A DNA stretch of 64,000 nt, taken from NCBI GenBank assembly GCA_035048815.1, contig JAUCBN010000020.1, positions 5,091,501-5,155,500 on the forward strand. Reading direction: 5' to 3'. Positions 54,067 to 64,000 of this stretch are shown here, in pieces (within the stretch, counting starts at the first letter, position 1; every line of letters begins with the position of its first letter). Under the pieces are notes generated by a model. It searched no databases, was not told the origin of the DNA, and saw nothing but the letters and a program-made list of their open reading frames with translations. The position numbers were made by a program, and so were the translations under genes. Origin of the DNA: Abelmoschus esculentus. Taxonomy: Eukaryota; Streptophyta; Magnoliopsida; Malvales; Malvaceae.

Positions 54067-57000
54067 ATTTTGGATTGTTTTGTTAGGATCAAAGTGTGTA
54101 TAACTAATGAATTTATAGTAAACACATTGGAATTTAAACCGAGTAAAGTATTCTGAATTTGAGATTATGTGGTTTAATCATATTCAAAAGCCCATAATTA
54201 ACTATTGGAACGCATGTAGTATGATTGAATCTCTTTTTGTGGTCGGTTTATTCGATTTAAAGCATTCATGTCTAATTGAGTTTTATAGTGAACCCGTTAG
54301 AAATTTAACTGAGCAAAATGCTCTACAGTTGAGATTAAATTTTATAATTTGGTTCAAAGCCCATAATTAACAATTTGAACTCATGAAATTTGATTTATAC
54401 TTATTTTGTGACCCTTTTATTAGGTTTAAAGTGTGTATATCTAATGAGTTTTATAGTATACATATTGGAACTTAAACCGTGTAAAGTGCTATGAAATTGA
54501 GATTAAGTGGTCTAATCATATTCAATAGCCAATAATTAACTATTAAAACTTATGTAGTTTGATTGAATCTCATTTTATGGTCGGTTTGTTCGATTTAAAG
54601 CATGCCTATCTATCTGGGCTTTTTAGTGAACACGTTCGAAATTTAATCGACTAAAAAGCTCAAAAGTTGAGTTTAAAGCGTGCAAGTCTAACTGGATTTT
54701 TAGTGAACCCGTTAGAAATTTAACAAAGGAAAATGCTCAAAAGTTAAGATTAACTTGTATAACTTTGTTCAGAAGCCCATAATTAACTATTTGAACGCAT
54801 GTAGTTTGATTGACTCTAATTTTGTGGGTGGTTTGTTGGATTTAAAGCGTTCATGTCTAGTTAAGATTTTTAGTAAACCTGTTAGAAATTTAATCGAGTA
54901 AAATGCTCTAAAATTGAGATAAAGTTGTATAATTTGGTTCAAAACAAGTAATTAACTATTTGAACTCATGAAATTTGATTTATCCTTATTTTGCAATCGT
55001 TTTGTTAGGTTTAAAGTGTGTATCTAATGTATTTTATAGTAAACATATTGGAATTTAAACCGTGTAAAGTGCTCTAAAATTGAGATTAAGTGCTTTAATC
55101 ATATTTAAAAGCCTATAATTAACTATTAAAACTTATGTAGTTTGATTGAATCTCATTTTATGGTCGGTTTGTTCGAGTTAAAGCATGCCTGTCTATCTGG
55201 GCTTTTTAGTGAACACGTTTGAAATTTAACCGACTAAAAAGCTCAAAAGTTGAGTTTAAATTGTATAATTTGGTTCAGAAGCCCCTAATTAACTATTGAA
55301 ACACAATTAGTTTGATTGAATCTTATTTTGTGGGCGGTTTGTTCGATTTAAAGCGTGCATGTCTAATTGGTCTTTTGAGTAAACTCTTTAGAAATTTAAC
55401 CGAGTAAAATATTCTAACAATGAGATTAAGTTGTATAATTTGGTTCAAAGCGCATAATTAACTATTCGAACTCATAAAATTTGATTTATACTTATTTTGT
55501 GACAATTTTGTTAGGTTTTAAGTGTGTATAACTAATGAATTTTATAGTAAACACATTGGAATTTAAATCGAGTAAAGTGCTCTAAATTTAAGATTATGTG
55601 GTTTAATCATATTCAAAAGCCTACAATTAACTATTAGAACGCATGTAATTTTATTGAATCTCTTTTTGTGATCGGTTTGTTCGATTTAAAGCGTGCATGT
55701 CTAGCTGGGTTTTTAGTGAACCCGTTTGAAATTTAACCGAGTAAAATGCTCAAAAGTTGAGAATAAATTGTATAATTTGGTTCAGAAATTCATGATTAAC
55801 TATTTTAACACATGTAGTTTGATTGAATCTTATTTTGTTGGCGATTTATTCGATTTAAAGTGTGCATGTCTAATTGGGCTTTTTAGTAAACTTTTTAGAA
55901 ATTTAACCGAGTAAACTGCTTTAAAATTGAGAATAAGATGTATAATTTGGTTCAAAACGCATAATTAAATATTTGAACTCATAAAATTTGATTTATACTT
56001 ATTTTGCGGCCGTTTTGTTAGGTTTAAAGTGTGTATAACTAATGAATTTTATAGTAAATGCATTGGAATTTAAACTGAGTAAAGTGCTATAAATTTGAGA
56101 TTATGTGGTTTAATCATATTCAAAAGCCTATATAATTAACTATTAGAACGCATGTAATTTTATTGAATCTCTTTTTGTGATCGGTTTGTTCGATTTAAAG
56201 CGTGCATGTCTAACTGGGTTTTTAGTGAACCCGTTTAAAATTTAACCGAGTAAAATGCTCAAAAGTTGAGAATAAATTGTATAATTTGGTTCAGAAATCC
56301 ATGATTAACTATTTTAACACATGTATTTTGATTGAATTTTATTTTGTTGGTGATTTATTCGATTTAAAGTGTGCATGTCTAATTGGGCTTTTTAGTAAAC
56401 TCTTTAGAAATTTAACCGAGTAAACTGCTTTAAAATTGAGAATAAGATGTATAATTTGGTTCAAAATGCATAATTATATATTTGAACTCATAAAATTTGA
56501 TTTATACTTATTTTGCGGCCGTTTTGTTAGGTTTAAAGTGTGTATAACTAATGAATTTTATAGTAAATGCATTAGAATTTAAACTGAGTAAAGTGCTATA
56601 AATTTGAGATTATATGGTTTAATCATATTCAAAAGCCTATAATTAACTATTAGAACGAATTTAGTTTGATTAAATCTATTTTTGTGTTCGGTTTGTTCGA
56701 TTTAAAGCATTTATGTTTAATTGGGCTTTATAGTGAACCCGTTAGAAATTTATCTGAGTAAAATGCTCTAAAGTAGAGATTAAGTTCTATAATTTGTTTT
56801 AAAGCCCATAATTAACTATTTGAACTCATGAAATTTGATTTATACTTTTATTGCGACCGTTTTTGTTAGGTTTAAAGTGTGTATAACTAATGAATTTTAT
56901 AGTAAACTCATTTGAATTTAAACCGAGTAAAGTGCTCTAATTTGTGATTATGTGGTTTAAACATATTCAAAAACCAATAATTAACTATTATAACACATGT

Positions 57001-58377
57001 AGTTTGATTAAATCTCTTTTTATAATTAGTTTGTTTGATTTAAAGCCTTCATGTCTAATTGGGCTTTATAGTGAACCCGTTAGAAATTTAACCAAGTAAA
57101 ATGAACTAAAGTTGAGATTAAGTTGCATAATTTGGTTCAAAGCACATAACTAACTATTTGAACTCATAAAATTTGATTTACACTTATTTTGCGACCCTTT
57201 TGTTAGGTTTAAAGTGTGTATATCTAACGAGTTTTATAGTAAACATATTTGAATTTAAACGGTGTAAACTGTTCTGAAATTGAGATTAAGTGGTTTAATC
57301 ATATTTAAAAGCCTATAATTACCTATTAGAACGCATGTAGTTTGATTGAATCTTATTTTATGGTTAGTTTGTTTGATTTTAAGTGTGCATGTCTAATTGG
57401 GCTTTATAGTGAAACCGCTAGAAATTTAACCGAGTAAAATCTTTAAAGTTGAGATTAAGTTGTATAATTTCGTTTAGAAGCTCATAATTAACTATTTGAA
57501 CACATATAGTTTGATTGAATCTTATTTTGTGGGAGGTTTGTTGGATTTAAAGCGTGCTTGTCTAATTGGGCTTTTTAGTAAACCCTTAGAAATTTATCCG
57601 AGTAAAATGCTCTAAAATTGAGATTAAGTTGTATAATTTGATTCAAAGCACATAATTAACTATTTCAATTTATGAAATTTGATTTATACTTATTTTGACC
57701 ATTTTGTTAGGTTTAAAGTGTGTATAACTAATGAATTTTATAGTAAACTTATTGGAATTTAAACCGAGTAAAATGCTCTAATTTGAGATTATGTGGTTTA
57801 AACATATTCAAAAACCAGTAATTAACTATTAGAACGCATGTAGTTTGATTGAATCTCTTTTTGTGTTCGGTTTGTTTGATTTAAAGCGTTCATGTCTAAT
57901 TGGGCTTTATAGTGAACCCGTTAGAAATTTAACCGAGTAAAATGCTCTAAATTTGAGAGTAAGTTGTATTATTTGGTTCAGAAGATCATAATTAACTATT
58001 CGAACACATGTAGTTTGATTGAATCTTATTTTGTGGGCAGTTTGTTGGATTTAAAGCGTGCATGACTAATTGGGCTATAATGAGTTTTATAGTAAACATA
58101 TTGGAATTTAAACCATGTAAAGTGATCTGAAATTGAGATTAAGTGGTTTAATCATATTCAAAAGCCTATAATTAACTATTAGAAATTTAATCGAGCAAAA
58201 TACTCAAAAGTTGAGATTAAGTTGTATAACTTGGTTCAAAAGACCATAATTAACTATTTGAACGCATGTAGTTTGATTGAATCTCTTTTTATGGTCGGTT
58301 TGTTCGATTTAAAGCATGCATGTCTATCTGGGCCTTTTAGTGAATCCGTTATAAATTTAACCGAGTAAAATGTTCAA
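54067..58377. repeat. Satellite block 3 (trimeric ~505-bp higher-order repeat)
   Basis: Same three-type organisation as block 2b (GTGTGTATAACTAATGAATT, CGCATGTAGTTTGATTG and CACATGTAGTTTGATTG monomers in rotation), about 25 monomers. It starts part-way into a monomer, about 20 bp further on than where block 2b broke off at 22525, so the LINE inserted into one continuous array. The two copies at about 55610-56110 and 56125-56620 are very similar. Block 3 ends abruptly at 58377 at the LTR-like sequence TGTAGTGACC. Confidence 0.93.
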
Positions 58378-61300
58378 TGTAGTGACCCTAAAAATTAGGA
58401 AGGTCGCTATTTTGAAAAACATGAAAAATTAGAAATTAGGTTTTGAAGTGTTAAAAATATTTTGAAAATTTGGGAATTTAATTTAGAAAAAGGAAATTAT
58501 GAAATTTGGGTTAGGGATTGAAAATATATGAAATTAGGGAAAATTAGGATTTTGAAAAATTGAGATTTTTGGAAAGAATTCAAATTAGGGTTAAAAGTTT
58601 AGGAAAAGAAGAGATTTGAAAAAATTAGGGGACTAAGGATTAGTAAAAATGAATTAAATTTTAGAATTTTAAGGTTAAGGATTTTTTAAAAAGAAATTAA
58701 AAGAGATTTGCAATGATGGAAAACAAATCGGAAAACGTTAGGAGCCGTCACTAGTCACTTTGGTAGATCGGACACCGTAAAATTAGAGATTTTTTAAGAA
58801 GGGTTCGGGAGTCGGTTATGGTTAAAAACGGGGTTAGCATTTTTAAACCGCCCAAAATTGGTACCTTAAAAATATTTACCGCTTATTTAATAATAAACTT
58901 TTCAAATTCAAGTGACAATTAAGTTAGTATTTTATTATAGATTCGAGTTTATTTTAAACGTTTTTTTATTCGAAGGTAAACGCATACACCATCGCCATTA
59001 CGCCTGACGTCGGGCCCGTTACGACCGAATAAAGAGATATAAAATTAATTAATTGATTGTGAGTTCGAACTAAAGCCTAATAAAGCATACAACAAAATAA
59101 GTATATACATTATGCATGAAAATAAATAAATCCATAAAAAGAAGACAAAAAATAATGAAATAACATATGCAAATTAAATTAAACAAACTATGAAAATTAA
59201 ATATACATGGAAAACATGTATCAACATGAATAAAAAAACAAATACATGAGCAAAATATGACCAAAACAAACCACATGCAATATATTATATATGCGAACAA
59301 CATACGATGAGATAAATCAAATAATCATACTTTAACGTTAAATACACAATTACGTCATGGAACAAAAAAGAGAAATGAAACTGCACAGCTATATATAATT
59401 CAAAACTGCATTATTAAGGACTTTCAAATACTAAAAATATTAAATATAAAATAAAAAGGCATGTAAAAGAATAAATAGTATAATATAAACATAACAACTT
59501 AATATGTTCTAACTTAAAGTGATATAAAAAAGAAAATGCAATACATAAAAAGCATGACATATATGCTAATGAAAATGTGTAGTGCGTATGAAACATGGGC
59601 AAAAATAAAATATGTAGAATATAATAAATATGTCATAAATTAATGAAAAAATCTACTCTACTATAATATCTACTAACTAAAATACGGTAAAACCTACATA
59701 CACATAAATATGCACAAAACACCAATCACATAATATAAATGGAATTATATGACATAGCTATATACATAAAATAAAATGCGTAACAAGAATATGATAATAA
59801 AAGACATGTCATCCATTTACGAAATAGTTGATGTAATATAAAAATTCAAAAAAAATCAATCAAAAGAAATAAACATACAAATTAACATGACTAAAATAAC
59901 ATAATACTCATGAGATAAGAATAGTGACAAGCTAGTAAGCAAGAAAAACAAAAAGCATACATGAATCAAAATATATTAATGGAAAATAAATGATTAGCAT
60001 GATATGAAAATAACTAACCAAAATAAATAAATGGACCAACATAAAGATGAAACAAAATTAAAATACATCGCTTCTGAATTTAGAGATTGAATAAAAAAAG
60101 AAACAAAACTTTGTATTCCAAAAAGGAGATTTGGTTACTAGAAATTGGACCATTCTACGAGAAAAGAAAATCGGAGTTCTTGATTTTAAGGCTAAAGAAA
60201 ACCATTTAAAAATAATGACTAAATTGAAACCCAAAATAAGATAATAATACTGCGGGAAGGATTTTTGGAAGAGATAAATAGTTTATTCAAAAACATGAAG
60301 GGACCTAGATTAATAAAACCTTTTTCAAAATAAACAATTATTGTCTAAATCGGGACTGACTTAAAAAGCTTCGGAAACTTGAAAGGGTTGCGGGCATGGT
60401 TTCCCTTACGCGGAGGGGTTTATGAATATATTAGACCATTTTTAAAACATTTGATGAGTATAAAACATACTCAGAATTTTAAAACAAAACCCTTTATTTC
60501 ATTCTTTCTCATAACCGAAACCCCTCTAAACTTTCTCTGAAATGTTCAAACAAAAACCTGAAGAACACAATGAACATTCATCGTGTTCATCGCAAAATCC
60601 AGGAAACCGTCACCATTTCCAGATTTCGGCCACCACCCACGGTGGCCGACGACTAAAATCAAACTTTTAAGAAAACCCTCTTTCTCCGTTTTCAAAATCA
60701 AAACTAAAAACTGTCTTCCTTCTTTGATTACCAAAATCAAAAAATACAAACTTTTGAAAAACCATAAAGAGAACACCTTTGATTCGAACGAGAACGAAAG
60801 GGATTCTTCCCTTTCCTTGGCTCGGCTCATTATTTGCAGTCCGAGGATCGCTAGCTTATGGCCGACGAGATGAAGGATGGGAAGAGAACCGTTGGCTCGA
60901 AAAAAAGGTAACAAAAAAATTAACCACTCTTCGTTATTTCGAATGCATGCTAAAAAAAGCTAGAGAAATTACCATTGAAATTGTCTGTTTTTCGATTGAT
61001 TCAAGTGATGGTTCCCGAATGGTTTACAAAGCTTTTGGCTCTTGTTTATATAACCTGATTTACATGAATTTTAGAAAGAAATTAAATGAAATTGTTATTG
61101 GTTGCTGCCGATTTGTACTTGGCTTTGCGATTTATTTATTTTTGATTCTGATTTCTGCATTTTGGTTGCATAATTATCTGATATCGTCCTTTGTTTTCTT
61201 GGTTGTATCTAGATGCAGCTTTTAGAGACAAGAATGACCACTAGAGACGTGTCCGGCGAGGGAGTCGAAGAGTCAGCATTGCAGATGAATCAGCATACAT

Positions 61301-61621
61301 GATCACGTCTTGCACGTGGTGGAATCCAACCGTTGGCGCGAACGGGGCGTGTGATTCAAGAAGGTCTGTCATCCTTTGGCTGGGCCGTTAGATCTTATCT
61401 AGATCTAACAGCTGGGGCTTGGCGGCTACAAAGAAATAAATGGGATTAGGGTTTCTTTTTATCATATGGGTTTAATTAGTTCGGGCTTTAAAATGGACTG
61501 ATGTAATTAATAACTTGGGCTTGTAATTATTTTTTAGGATTTAATATTATGATGGACTGTTTAATTCATTTCAGATTGGGTTTTTATTATTTTGGGTACT
61601 TATTTATTTAAATGTATGATA

Positions 61622-61667
61622 TATATAATAATAATAATAATAAAATAATAATAATAATAATAAAATT
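61622..61667. repeat. (ATA/TAA)n microsatellite
   Basis: Two runs of ATAATA repeats separated by AAA. Confidence 0.85.
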
Positions 61668-62193
61668 GAATTAAGTATTATGCAACATATATTTTTTAAT
61701 TTTGTTTTAAATAACACATATATTAATAATAAATAGCATGATAATAATATAATTAATAAAAGTAAATCTAATTTTTGACCTTATTTATTAATGTGTATAT
61801 ATATACATGAAACAATAATTATAATTAAGCAATAAAATTTCTATGGGACTATTATTTATAACGATGGTATTTTTGGGTTTTGGTTTAATAAAGATAAAAA
61901 AGAAAGATAGACATATAACCACTAATACGATACTAACGATAATAACTAGAATAAAATAATATATATAATTAGTATTTTTGTATTTTTTTTATTCAAATAA
62001 TATCATATATTAAATATAAATTAGTAGTTATAATTTTTTTGTGCTTTTTCTATTTTCTCATTTTTTTCTTATTTTTTGTAATAAAAATATATGATGGTAG
62101 TAATATTTTTGGGTTTTAGGTTTAATATTAATTGAGAAAATAATCACAACCCGCTATTTAGAATAAAGACAATAAAATAAACGGGTTTACCCT

Positions 62194-62280
62194 GGATAAA
62201 ATTAGTGATTACAGTTGTCCATCGTTTCTTATCGTTGTAGAATAATGATAAATCAAAGATAATAAACACTAATTTTATCC
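62194..62280. repeat. Perfect 14-bp inverted repeat
   Basis: GGATAAAATTAGTG at 62194-62207 and CACTAATTTTATCC at 62267-62280, 59 bp apart, just upstream of the minisatellite. Could form a hairpin or mark a small element's ends; no further evidence. Confidence 0.7.
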
Positions 62281-62328
62281 GACTTCCCTGTTTGGAGATG
62301 CGCTAATTTCTGATCACTATAGCATCTA

Positions 62329-62868
62329 ACGGTCCATCGCTTTGAGCGTATACCGTAATGGACGACCCCTCTCTTCGAGCGTATGTCGCAATGGATGCCC
62401 CTTCTCTTCGAGTGCATGTCATAATGAACGGTCCTTTTCTTAGAGCGTATACCGTGATGGATGACCCCTCTCTTCGAGCGTATGTCGTGATGAATGACCC
62501 TTCTCTTCGAACGTATGTCATAGTGAACGGTTCCTCTCTTCGAGCGTATACCGTGATGGACGACCCCTCTCTTCGAGCGTATTTGGTGATGAACGACCCC
62601 TCTCTTCGAGCGTATGTCGTGATGAATGACCCCTCTCTTCGAGTGTATGTCATAGTGAACAGTCCCTCTCTTCGAGCTTATACCGTGCTGAACGACCTCT
62701 CTCTTCGAGCGTATGTCGTGATGAATGACCCCTCTCTTCGAGCGTATGTCATAATGAACATTCTCTCTCTTCGAGCGTATACCATGATGGACGACCCCTC
62801 TCTTCGAGCGTATGTCATAGTGAACGTTCCCTCTCTTTGAGCGTATGTCATAGTGAACGTTCCCTATC
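62329..62868. repeat. 33-bp minisatellite, about 16 copies
   Basis: Unit CCCCTCTCTTCGAGCGTATG plus 13 bp ending GATGAATGA or similar. Because the unit is 33 bp, the array is open in frame on + (62358-62840, 11-residue repeat like NDPSLRAYVVM) and on - (62653-62303, ARREGSFITTY). Units vary in a loose three-unit rhythm (TVMDD, VVMND, VIVNG). The open frames are a by-product of a unit divisible by three; I do not call a gene. Confidence 0.9.
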
Positions 62869-64000
62869 TAGTGCGAGGGTGCATTAAATTTAATCTCTAA
62901 CATTTGATTCTCACCCTTTAGAAGCTGTGGCAATATTTGAAGTTTTGGAATTCCCTTTAGAATGCTCGGTTCATCCTCATGATTATCGTATTTACTCGAT
63001 CTATTCGAAAACTACTCCTTGTAGTTCTCAATATCTTTCTCCTCTTATATATTCAAACTTTTCGTACTTGCCCCCCACTAGTGGAGTACAAGAGTATCTT
63101 CTCAAGAATTCTAAGCGTGCTTCAGATTGCATCTAGCTATAGGAGCATTTTTCTTTTTCCTCTTCTCTTTTTCTTTTTTTCTTCTTTTTTCTTATATTTG
63201 TTGTTTTTCTTCTTTTTTTTTCATTTTTCTTCTCTTTATTTATTTTGTTTTTATTTTTATTTTTTGTTCTTTCTTTCGGGGAAATCAACTCATCATAGTC
63301 CTTTGTCTCGAAGGTCATGATGGAGCATACAACCGAACACCGACTTACTCGGCACATTCATGAGTTTGAAAATTTTACCATCACTCATGAAGTAAAAAAT
63401 TTGATGTTTGTATTATTATTTTAATAGGCCTATTACTCTAGTGGAGTGCCCCGAAACTTCCACATTCTTGTTCGAATTGTCCCTATTACCAGGTTTCGAA
63501 TATTTGAGTGTTTTTATTTAAAATTTGTTCTCTCCTTTCTTTTTCTCTCTTTTTTCCTTTTTCTCTCTTTTTCTTTTCTTTTCTTTTTCTTTTTTCTTTC
63601 CTTTCTTTTTCTCTAGATGCAATCCATATGCTCTTAGGAGAATTCTTAAGATCAACCAATTTCATCGAGCCTCTTCTAGGAGATTTTCTTATCATTGAAC
63701 ATCACTGAAGGAGTAGTAGTCTCCTTTCTCGTTCGTTACTGGCCAAAGCTATCGATTAAGGAACTATACTTCATCGTGGTCATAACATTCCAATAACTTT
63801 TTGACTCTAAGTCATTATAAGCACGTGACATCCAAGGAATTTTGAGGATAAAGGGATATATACAAGACAATTTGACAAAAGGCATCTTTTGATTGAAATT
63901 TAAAAACATGTGGCCTTTACATAAAGTCATTGCTACTTTTAGGCCAACAGTAGCAAGATTGATTTAAAAGGAAACAAAAACAGCAAATGCAAGACCATTA
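62869..64000. other. Unclassified sequence with polypyrimidine tracts
   Basis: No recognisable gene. Two long T/C-rich tracts lie at about 63133-63275 and 63530-63615 (TTTCTTTTTCTTTT-type). Short frames over them translate to Phe/Ser/Leu or, on the other strand, Lys/Glu/Arg runs and are not credible proteins. A frame at 62927-63136 (69 codons) shows no known motif. Confidence 0.5.

Larger units (their letters stand above)
58378..62300 (+). other. Unclassified repeat, possibly a long 5' LTR
   Basis: Begins TGTAGTGACCCTAAAAATTA exactly where satellite ends, as an LTR would. It has strong A/purine bias on + to about 60100, a TATA-like TATAAAAC at 60459-60466, a CT-rich leader (60480-60540), and small frames (60779-61225, 148 codons) without known motifs. 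From 61620 it is AT-rich, with a microsatellite. No primer site, second LTR copy or pol domain is visible, so the LTR reading is tentative; a long Tat/Ogre-type LTR would fit the size. Confidence 0.35.

Noticed and set aside
59070..59602. Minus-strand frames of 62-77 codons
   Set aside because: Phe/Tyr/Ile-rich translations of A-rich DNA; no support as genes.
60779..61225. 148-codon ORF after a TATA-like box as a gene
   Set aside because: No recognisable domain; it lies in an LTR-like repeat and its composition matches the non-coding surroundings.
62358..62840. 160-codon repeat protein
   Set aside because: The frame exists only because the minisatellite unit is 33 bp; the opposite strand is open too, and there is no start context or domain.
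63133..63695. Frames over polypyrimidine tracts
   Set aside because: Phe/Leu/Ser or Lys/Glu/Arg runs are direct products of T/C-rich simple sequence.

Overview
The window looks like plant (eudicot-type) heterochromatin, probably pericentromeric or another satellite-rich block. I find no host gene, tRNA or rRNA. Nearly every base belongs to a roughly 170-bp AT-rich satellite, to Ty3/gypsy LTR retrotransposons of three kinds (Athila-like, a chromovirus-like remnant, and a gag-protease-only element), or to an L1-type plant LINE. All recognisable coding regions carry stops or frameshifts. The Athila primer sites match plant tRNA-Asp, and the Athila third ORF resembles the 'putative plant transposon protein' family. 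I cannot name the species.

Layout. 1-4498: 3' half of an Athila-like element on + (third ORF, polypurine tract, 3' LTR) inserted in a LINE. 4499-5750: that LINE on -, with the catalytic part of its RT deleted. 5751-8575: satellite block 1. 8576-13487: 3' tail, polypurine tract and 3.3-kb LTR of a chromovirus-like element that splits the array. 13488-22525: satellite block 2, whose organisation changes at about 18756 from a dimeric (~340 bp) to a trimeric (~505 bp) higher-order repeat. 22526-54066: a second, nearly full-length LINE on +, inserted in the satellite. 54067-58377: satellite block 3, the continuation of block 2. 58378-64000: unclassified LTR-like repeat DNA with a 33-bp minisatellite.

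The second LINE is a nest. Its ORF2 is split at 27351/48062 by an Athila-like element on - (gag-pol-third ORF). That element's third ORF is split at 29708/37900 by a younger Athila relative on -, flanked by a near-perfect 5-bp target duplication. The younger copy has lost RT, RNase H and most of integrase, yet the frame runs through the deletion. LINE ORF2 is cut again at 49349/52622 by a 3.3-kb LTR element that encodes only gag and protease. The order of events is therefore satellite, then LINE, then outer Athila and the gag-pro element (order between these two unknown), with the inner Athila after the outer one.

Most interesting signals: (1) in the chromovirus-like LTR, consecutive hairpins whose stems differ in sequence but keep pairing around a constant 8-nt loop; (2) long arrays of alternating GAA/TTC (heat-shock-element grammar) upstream of a TATA box in both LTRs of the gag-pro element; (3) a palindrome, TGCCNNGGCA, found more than 20 times across the Athila elements and not seen elsewhere in the window; (4) the switch in satellite higher-order structure; (5) a triple, inverted LTR at the head of the outer Athila. 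These rest on reading by eye; no alignment or database search was run.
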